Positions 62,801 to 64,000 of a stretch of 64,000 nucleotides of DNA are shown here, piece after piece. Numbering within the stretch: the stretch's first letter is position 1; each line of letters begins with the position of its first letter. Both the position numbers and the translations under genes were made by a program. Origin of the DNA: Pyxicephalus adspersus (lineage: Eukaryota; Chordata; Amphibia; Anura; Pyxicephalidae); assembly GCF_032062135.1 (NCBI RefSeq), contig NC_092858.1, positions 166,124,664-166,188,663 of the forward strand, read 5' to 3'. The notes under the pieces were generated by a model. That model was not told where the DNA came from. It saw only the letters and a program-made list of their open reading frames with translations, and ran no database searches.

Positions 62801-64000
62801 CTGTTTTCTTTCAATTTTCAATTATACATTAAGGATTTTCAGCCTGAAAAAAGTTGTCCATACCCACCAAGGCCACTCCATTGTTATTACTCAAATCAGT
62901 CAGGGAAGCGCCAGATTGAATACGTCCTTCAGATGGGTTTAGTTGTTTTTCCTGTTGTTTTTTTTACCTTTCCCATTTGAATATTTATTGTATATAATTC
63001 TTAGACTTCCAACATTACTGGAGGTGTAGTTTTCCTGAGTGTTTAGGGATATTTTGTTGAAAGGAAAGTCTTTAAATTTTAGCTACCGTGTTTCCCCGAT
63101 TTTAAGACATCCCGATTAAATAAGCCACCCCCCATTTTTGAAAAAATAATTAAAATAAGACACTCACCCGTGAATAAGACATGGTCTGAGATCCGATCCT
63201 GTGTGTGTCCCCTTGATGCTGGCTGCAGCAAGACATCCCCTGAAAATAAGACCTAGGGCATATCTTGGCATTTCAAAAAATATAAGACAGTGCCCTATAA
63301 TCGGGGAAACAGGGTATTTCTATTATTTTTGAATTACAGGGCATTTGACAACATACTTCTGCTCATCCACCATGGCTGATTGACCCTCCATACATATTGT
63401 ACAACAAAGATTTTTTTTTCAGGGAAATATTTTTTTCTGACTATAAAGCTTCTTTCTTTACACAATATGGCACAGGCGGGCCAGGCACACTACACTAGAA
63501 CATATGATTTTGCACAATCGAATTAAACAGAATGTGTAGCGTTAAATTGTGAATACCGGGAATTTCTTCATGCAATAATTGCTTTAATTTGGAGGGTCAA
63601 CCATGGGCACATCATCCTCTTACTTCTTACCAGGTGTGATGACATTTAAGGAGTGAATTACGCTGTCCCTTATATTTGTGATAAAGCTACCTAATATTTT
63701 TTTAATGGTATATAAATAATTGTAACTAGTTTCCAAGCATTTTTATTACCAGCCTTTAAAATGGGCCACCACAAGACTCCAGCATTCATTCATTTAGGCA
63801 AAAGGGAAATCACCCCAGACTTTGGTTTCACTTAAAAGTGTATAAGAGGTGGTGAAAATAAATCTCTCCAATGGGAGAATTTTAAGAATTTCGATTTTTA
63901 AGGTTATGTTTGTGCTTTTACTTCTAGTGAGAAAATTGGATGTACAGAATTTGATTTTGAAACGGATCCATATGACATAAAAATTCCAGAAGAGAATGAT
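38772..64000 (+). CDS. MORC3: MORC3, 5' part (GHKL ATPase domain), reconstructed model across a partial tandem duplication
   Basis: MORC3 is a nuclear GHKL-type ATPase with a CW zinc finger that binds H3K4-methylated chromatin; only the N-terminal ATPase part is inside the window. The proposed coding exons are 38772-38810, 48659-48731, 49362-49494, 56426-56640, 61930-62077 and 63928-64000. They give 681 nt, an unbroken 227 codons to the window edge, in register with vertebrate MORC3. Visible motifs: a GIR...[15 protein letters not shown] start; ATP-binding motif [15 protein letters not shown] across exons 2/3; DNGKGM in exon 3; [18 protein letters not shown] in exon 4; [13 protein letters not shown] in exon 5'; and [15 protein letters not shown] in exon 6. 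Exon 5 of copy 1 (57222-57369) and exons 1' and 2' (60495-60533, 60930-61002) are extra duplicated exons that this model skips. Intron 4 is of AT-AC type. The gene follows DOP1B in the same orientation, as in other vertebrates. The model assumes the assembly order is right. Confidence 0.85.
39063..39345 (+). repeat. 20-bp minisatellite in MORC3 intron 1
   Basis: About 14 copies of GGCACTGACCGTATGGGGAT and variants (GTGTGGGGAT, GCATGAGGAT). The unit is 20 bp, so the frame shifts from unit to unit; long antisense open frames across it are a by-product. Confidence 0.93.
39662..39918 (+). mobile_element. hAT-like MITE
   Basis: Starts AGTGTTTCCCACTCAGGGTT and ends AAAAAGTTTGAGAAACAC, imperfect terminal inverted repeats of the CAGTGTTTCCCA type, with no coding capacity. 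A related end (ATGTTTCCCAAACTTTTTAC) occurs near 13173. Confidence 0.55.
40620..46090 (-). mobile_element. L1/Tx1-like non-LTR retrotransposon, near full length but decayed
   Basis: Read on the - strand: ORF1 region 45943-44807 (starts [18 protein letters not shown]; later [20 protein letters not shown], typical of the L1 ORF1 nucleic-acid-binding domain), then endonuclease (44414-43968; [13 protein letters not shown]), and reverse transcriptase (43536-42480; [12 protein letters not shown] motif [15 protein letters not shown] motif, FADD box at 42544-42533). The 3' end is the T run at 40620-40637 (poly-A on the - strand). Several stops and frame breaks, one just before FADD, show it is inactive. 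It lies antisense in MORC3 intron 1. Confidence 0.88.
46102..46255 (-). mobile_element. SINE-like tail element, - strand
   Basis: Reverse complement of the family that runs GATTGTAAGCTCTTCGGGGC to AGCGCTGCGTAATATGTTGG and ends in a TAA-rich tail; compare 20655-20812 on the + strand. It directly abuts the 5' end of the L1-like element. Confidence 0.75.
46455..47290 (+). mobile_element. Interspersed frog-type repeat, split by a nested MITE
   Basis: Begins AAAGTGGAACTAAACTGAAA and CACTTAC, then resumes after the insertion with CTTTAATCCCGCAGG and goes on through the GCTGCCATCTTCTGTCTTCT-type segment to an inverted segment (GAAGACAAGAAAAAGACAGA). A related, unsplit copy lies at 33190-33465. Not assigned to a named family. 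Confidence 0.6.
46497..47031 (+). mobile_element. MITE nested in another repeat
   Basis: Terminal inverted repeats CGTATTTTCCGGCGTACAAG at the left and, read inversely, CATATGTTCCGGTGTATAAG at the right. The host repeat shows TAC on both sides, consistent with a 3-bp target duplication. Inside, a CTGGATTGGCTCTCCAGTGGGGAG unit is repeated two to three times (46750-46815). No transposase. Confidence 0.7.
47400..47460 (+). repeat. ACGCGTT-type repeat motif
   Basis: CTTGATGAAGCATATTTGCG followed by AAACGTGTTGGGA. Related pairs of a GAAGAAGC word and a GAAACGCGTT word are found at 5395-5425, 57713-57750 and 62446-62485, in otherwise different sequence. Confidence 0.5.
47640..48110. repeat. Degenerate interspersed sequence of unknown class
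   Basis: Moderately T-rich, with a TTTTTTTTTAGCC run and no open frame. It has the look of an old transposon remnant, but I see no termini or domain that would name it. Confidence 0.3.
48116..48253 (+). mobile_element. Palindromic GGGCCTGATTTATTAAAG MITE
   Basis: Starts GGGCCTGATTTATTAAAGCT and ends AGCTTTAATAAATAAAGCCC; internal CAGGCTTGCTGGATCACCCA is shared with the copies at 9855, 11881 and 22418. The left arm is partly deleted here. Confidence 0.8.
48659..48731 (+). CDS. MORC3: MORC3 exon 2, copy 1
   Basis: Acceptor TTTTCAG, 73 nt, donor GTATGT. Encodes [20 protein letters not shown] ending AEIL plus one base; exon 3 supplies AT to give the Asp of the ATP-binding E-x-x-D-N motif. One base differs from exon 2' (TTA here, ATA there). 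Confidence 0.9.
48787..49155 (+). mobile_element. TAGTCCCCGGG-type MITE, truncated at its 3' end (MORC3 intron 2, copy 1)
   Basis: Starts GCAGGTAGTCCCCGGGTAAA and follows the family through GTTTACATGACTTGCAGAAG and AACTCACAGTGAGGATTTTA, then stops matching near 49150. The homologous site in copy 2 (61059-61500) has the full element with its 3' terminus. Confidence 0.75.
49362..49494 (+). CDS. MORC3: MORC3 exon 3 (present only in copy 1)
   Basis: Acceptor ATAACAG, 133 nt, donor GTAAGT. Encodes [17 protein letters not shown], then [20 protein letters not shown]. It carries the catalytic Asn-containing motif I (DNA) and the D-x-G-x-G-like motif II (DNGKGM) of the GHKL ATPase fold, both needed for Mg-ATP binding in this family. 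No second copy exists in the duplicated unit at 60-63 kb. Confidence 0.92.
52290..54715 (+). repeat. 51-bp minisatellite following the hAT transposase
   Basis: Tandem unit of 51 bp (TGATGCTGCCGCCACCTCCA then GACTCTGTCATTGTGCCACTCTGTGGCCTCC), with an N gap of 723 bases inside. Since 51 is 17 codons and the unit has no stop in several frames, long repetitive open frames run through it, such as [17 protein letters not shown], and one stays fused to the transposase C-terminus. About 30 units are visible outside the gap, and roughly 14 more would fit within it. Confidence 0.92.
52839..53561. other. Assembly gap in the minisatellite
   Basis: Run of 723 N. Flanking units are the same 51-bp repeat, so array length is uncertain. 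Confidence 0.99.
55600..55735 (+). mobile_element. SINE-like tail element
   Basis: TTAATGTACAGGGCTGCGTA, TTAGGTTGGTGCTATATATA and a TTAATATTATTAATAATAAT tail: the 3' end of the family described at 20655. Confidence 0.65.
56426..56640 (+). CDS. MORC3: MORC3 exon 4 (present only in copy 1), followed by an AT-AC donor
   Basis: Acceptor TTTTTTCAG, 215 nt. Encodes [17 protein letters not shown], then [20 protein letters not shown] (the ATP-lid glycine motif), ending IISFDKQ plus one base. There is no GT at the conserved exon end; the next bases are ATATCCTTTTC, the consensus of a minor-class AT-AC donor. Reading on would give [12 protein letters not shown] and so on with no similarity to MORC3, so the exon end at 56640 is well supported. 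Confidence 0.9.
56641..56651 (+). other. U12-type AT-AC 5' splice site of MORC3 intron 4
   Basis: ATATCCTTTTC directly after exon 4 matches the U12-dependent 5' splice site consensus /ATATCCTTT exactly. Using it with the AC acceptor at 57221 or 61929 restores a gap-free MORC3 alignment (SFDKQ-K-QLV). Confidence 0.88.
57207..57221 (+). other. U12 branch point and AC acceptor before exon 5 (copy 1)
   Basis: TTTAACTCTTCATAC, ending in AC at 57221, contains a TTTAAC branch-point-like element (consensus TTCCTTAAC) 10-11 bases before the intron end, the short spacing typical of U12 introns. Confidence 0.75.
57222..57369 (+). pseudogene. MORC3 exon 5, copy 1, splice donor lost
   Basis: 148 nt homologous to exon 5' (61930-62077), with five differences, all changing an amino acid. 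The bases after the exon end are ATAGGG where the other copy has GTAGGG, so the GT donor is gone. Read-through gives AAA AGA TAG, an immediate stop. Inclusion of this exon would therefore truncate the protein just after the IIIWNLK motif. It is probably skipped, or used only in a non-coding or truncated transcript. Confidence 0.75.
57370..58274 (+). repeat. Duplicated MORC3 intron 5 segment, copy 1
   Basis: Parallel to 62078-63008 throughout, including GAAGAAGCAGTCATTATTTT and AAACGCGTTAGG. Copy 1 lacks about 28 bases present in copy 2 near 62175. About 4-7% mismatches in the stretches compared by eye. Confidence 0.9.
58275..60290 (+). repeat. 34-bp minisatellite before MORC3 promoter 2
   Basis: About 58 imperfect head-to-tail copies of a unit like AGATCTCTATACACAGACAG + AGGTGATCACACTT. 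Most units hold AGATCT and TGATCA palindromes. Units vary by small indels (GGAGGTGATC, AGGTTATCAC). A foreign fragment at about 58929-59018 interrupts it. The same unit is present in a shorter array before promoter 1. Confidence 0.95.
58929..59018 (+). mobile_element. MITE terminal fragment inside the minisatellite
   Basis: AAAGGTGCGTACACACTTCC followed by a TTTTTATCGTTCCAATCG-type sequence breaks the 34-bp periodicity and resembles the ends of the elements at 19779 and 24452. The minisatellite resumes on both sides. Confidence 0.55.
60341..60494 (+). promoter_or_regulatory. MORC3 promoter, copy 2
   Basis: Duplicate of the block at 38621-38771: GC box CTCCGCCCC (60347-60355), ACCACGCCCC, CGCCCCTCCC and TTATAAG at 60413-60419, 77 bases before the exon 1' ATG. 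It follows directly on the 34-bp minisatellite. All core elements are intact, so it could start transcripts inside the MORC3 locus. Confidence 0.55.
60495..60533 (+). CDS. MORC3 exon 1' (duplicate first exon)
   Basis: Encodes [13 protein letters not shown] with a good GTAAGT donor at 60534. It resembles the usual vertebrate MORC3 N terminus more closely (AQ near the start, IRLS) than copy 1 does. Open and spliceable, but the matching exons 3 and 4 are missing downstream, so a full ATPase domain cannot be made from this start in cis. Confidence 0.6.
60930..61002 (+). CDS. MORC3 exon 2' (duplicate exon 2)
   Basis: 73 nt with acceptor TTTTCAG and donor GTATGT, one base different from exon 2; ends AEII plus one base, so the next exon would have to give the Asp of motif I. 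No exon 3 copy follows; the next MORC3 exon is 5', which has an AC rather than an AG acceptor. In phase, 2' to 5' would stay open but would need a GT donor joined to an AC acceptor. Confidence 0.6.
61059..61500 (+). mobile_element. TAGTCCCCGGG-type MITE, full length (MORC3 copy 2)
   Basis: Starts CAGTTAGTGCCCGGTTAAAG and ends TAACCCGGCAACTACCTGTA, imperfect terminal inverted repeats. Right after its 3' end the sequence is homologous to mid-intron 4 of copy 1 (56791), so exons 3-4 are missing exactly at this terminus. Confidence 0.78.
61914..61929 (+). other. U12 branch point and AC acceptor before exon 5'
   Basis: CCTTAACTATTCATAC ends in AC at 61929. CCTTAACT matches the U12 branch-point consensus better than the copy 1 site does, at the same short distance from the intron end. 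Confidence 0.78.
61930..62077 (+). CDS. MORC3: MORC3 exon 5' (intact copy)
   Basis: 148 nt starting AACAGTTGG, encoding [20 protein letters not shown] onwards to [13 protein letters not shown], then donor GTAGGG. The phase fits exon 4 on the left and exon 6 (63928) on the right. This is the copy expected in a functional transcript. Confidence 0.87.
63083..63317 (+). mobile_element. GTTTCCCCGA-type MITE
   Basis: Left TACCGTGTTTCCCCGATTTT, right (inverse) TACCCTGTTTCCCCGATTAT. Internal AATAAGACA words. Lies just beyond the duplication end, in MORC3 intron 5. Confidence 0.78.
63928..64000 (+). CDS. MORC3: MORC3 exon 6, cut by the window edge
   Basis: Acceptor CTTCTAG; with AG from exon 5' it reads [20 protein letters not shown] and on to the window end. 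This matches the TEFDFEKDKYDIRIP region of vertebrate MORC3. The exon is outside the duplicated unit. Confidence 0.9.

Larger units (their letters stand above)
58275..63008 (+). repeat. Tandem segmental duplication of MORC3 5' end, copy 2
   Basis: Begins with a 34-bp minisatellite abutting the copy 1 intron 5 sequence at 58274/58275, then promoter, exons 1', 2' and 5', and intron 5 sequence. Both copies run in parallel through TTTATTGTA..AATTCTTAGACTT and then part (AGAGGTGATC in copy 1, CCAACATTACTGG in copy 2), fixing the duplication end near 63008. Copy 2 continues into exon 6. Confidence 0.85.

Overview
This is a piece of a vertebrate nuclear genome, most likely from a frog. Two multi-exon genes on the + strand with GT-AG introns match the neighbouring vertebrate genes DOP1B (DOPEY2) and MORC3, which lie side by side in the same orientation on human chromosome 21. 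The frog assignment is an inference from the repeats: tRNA-headed SINE-like elements ending in a (TAA)n tail, palindromic GGGCCTGATTTATTAAAGC elements, TTAA-flanked MITEs and L1/Tx1-like LINEs. No repeat library was available, so family names are tentative. The window has two runs of N (35310-35775 and 52839-53561) and a single N at 32553.

Layout. 1-33.9 kb: the 3' part of DOP1B. I place 26 exons with consistent splice phases; they join into 1818 codons including the stop. The gene enters from the left and ends at 33830, with an AATAAA signal at 33943. Its introns carry SINE-like tails, several MITE families, a LINE 3' remnant (17.7-18.4 kb), a minisatellite (8.5-8.9 kb) and a large palindrome (14.9-15.7 kb). 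33.9-38.4 kb: an intergenic stretch with a Ty3/gypsy pol remnant, one N gap and no supportable gene. 38.4-64 kb: the 5' part of MORC3, leaving through the right edge.

The most unusual region is MORC3. Its 5' end is tandemly duplicated. Copy 1 (about 38.4-58.27 kb) has promoter, exon 1, exon 2, exon 3, exon 4 and a decayed exon 5. Copy 2 (about 58.3-63.0 kb) has a minisatellite, promoter, exon 1', exon 2' and exon 5', and continues into exon 6 at 63928. The copies have complementary losses: copy 2 lacks exons 3 and 4 (most of the GHKL ATPase core), and exon 5 of copy 1 has lost its splice donor and runs into a stop. A continuous reading frame (227 codons to the window edge) needs exons 1-4 of copy 1 and exons 5' and 6. 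The intron after exon 4 starts ATATCCTTT and ends AC, which marks a minor-class (U12, AT-AC) intron; an AC acceptor is present before both exon 5 copies.

MORC3 intron 1 of copy 1 contains a 5.4 kb L1-like LINE on the - strand and nested MITEs. Intron 3 contains a degenerate hAT transposon followed by a 51-bp minisatellite. DOP1B introns without recognised elements include 208-1050, 1253-1331, 1524-3120, 3553-4302, 4964-5360, 10058-10136, 15671-16433, 18875-19651, 20813-21189, 21616-22417, 22575-23328, 23439-23933, 25367-25820 and 30601-30973. In 34000-35309 and 36200-38376 I see no gene. I found no tRNA, rRNA or CRISPR locus.
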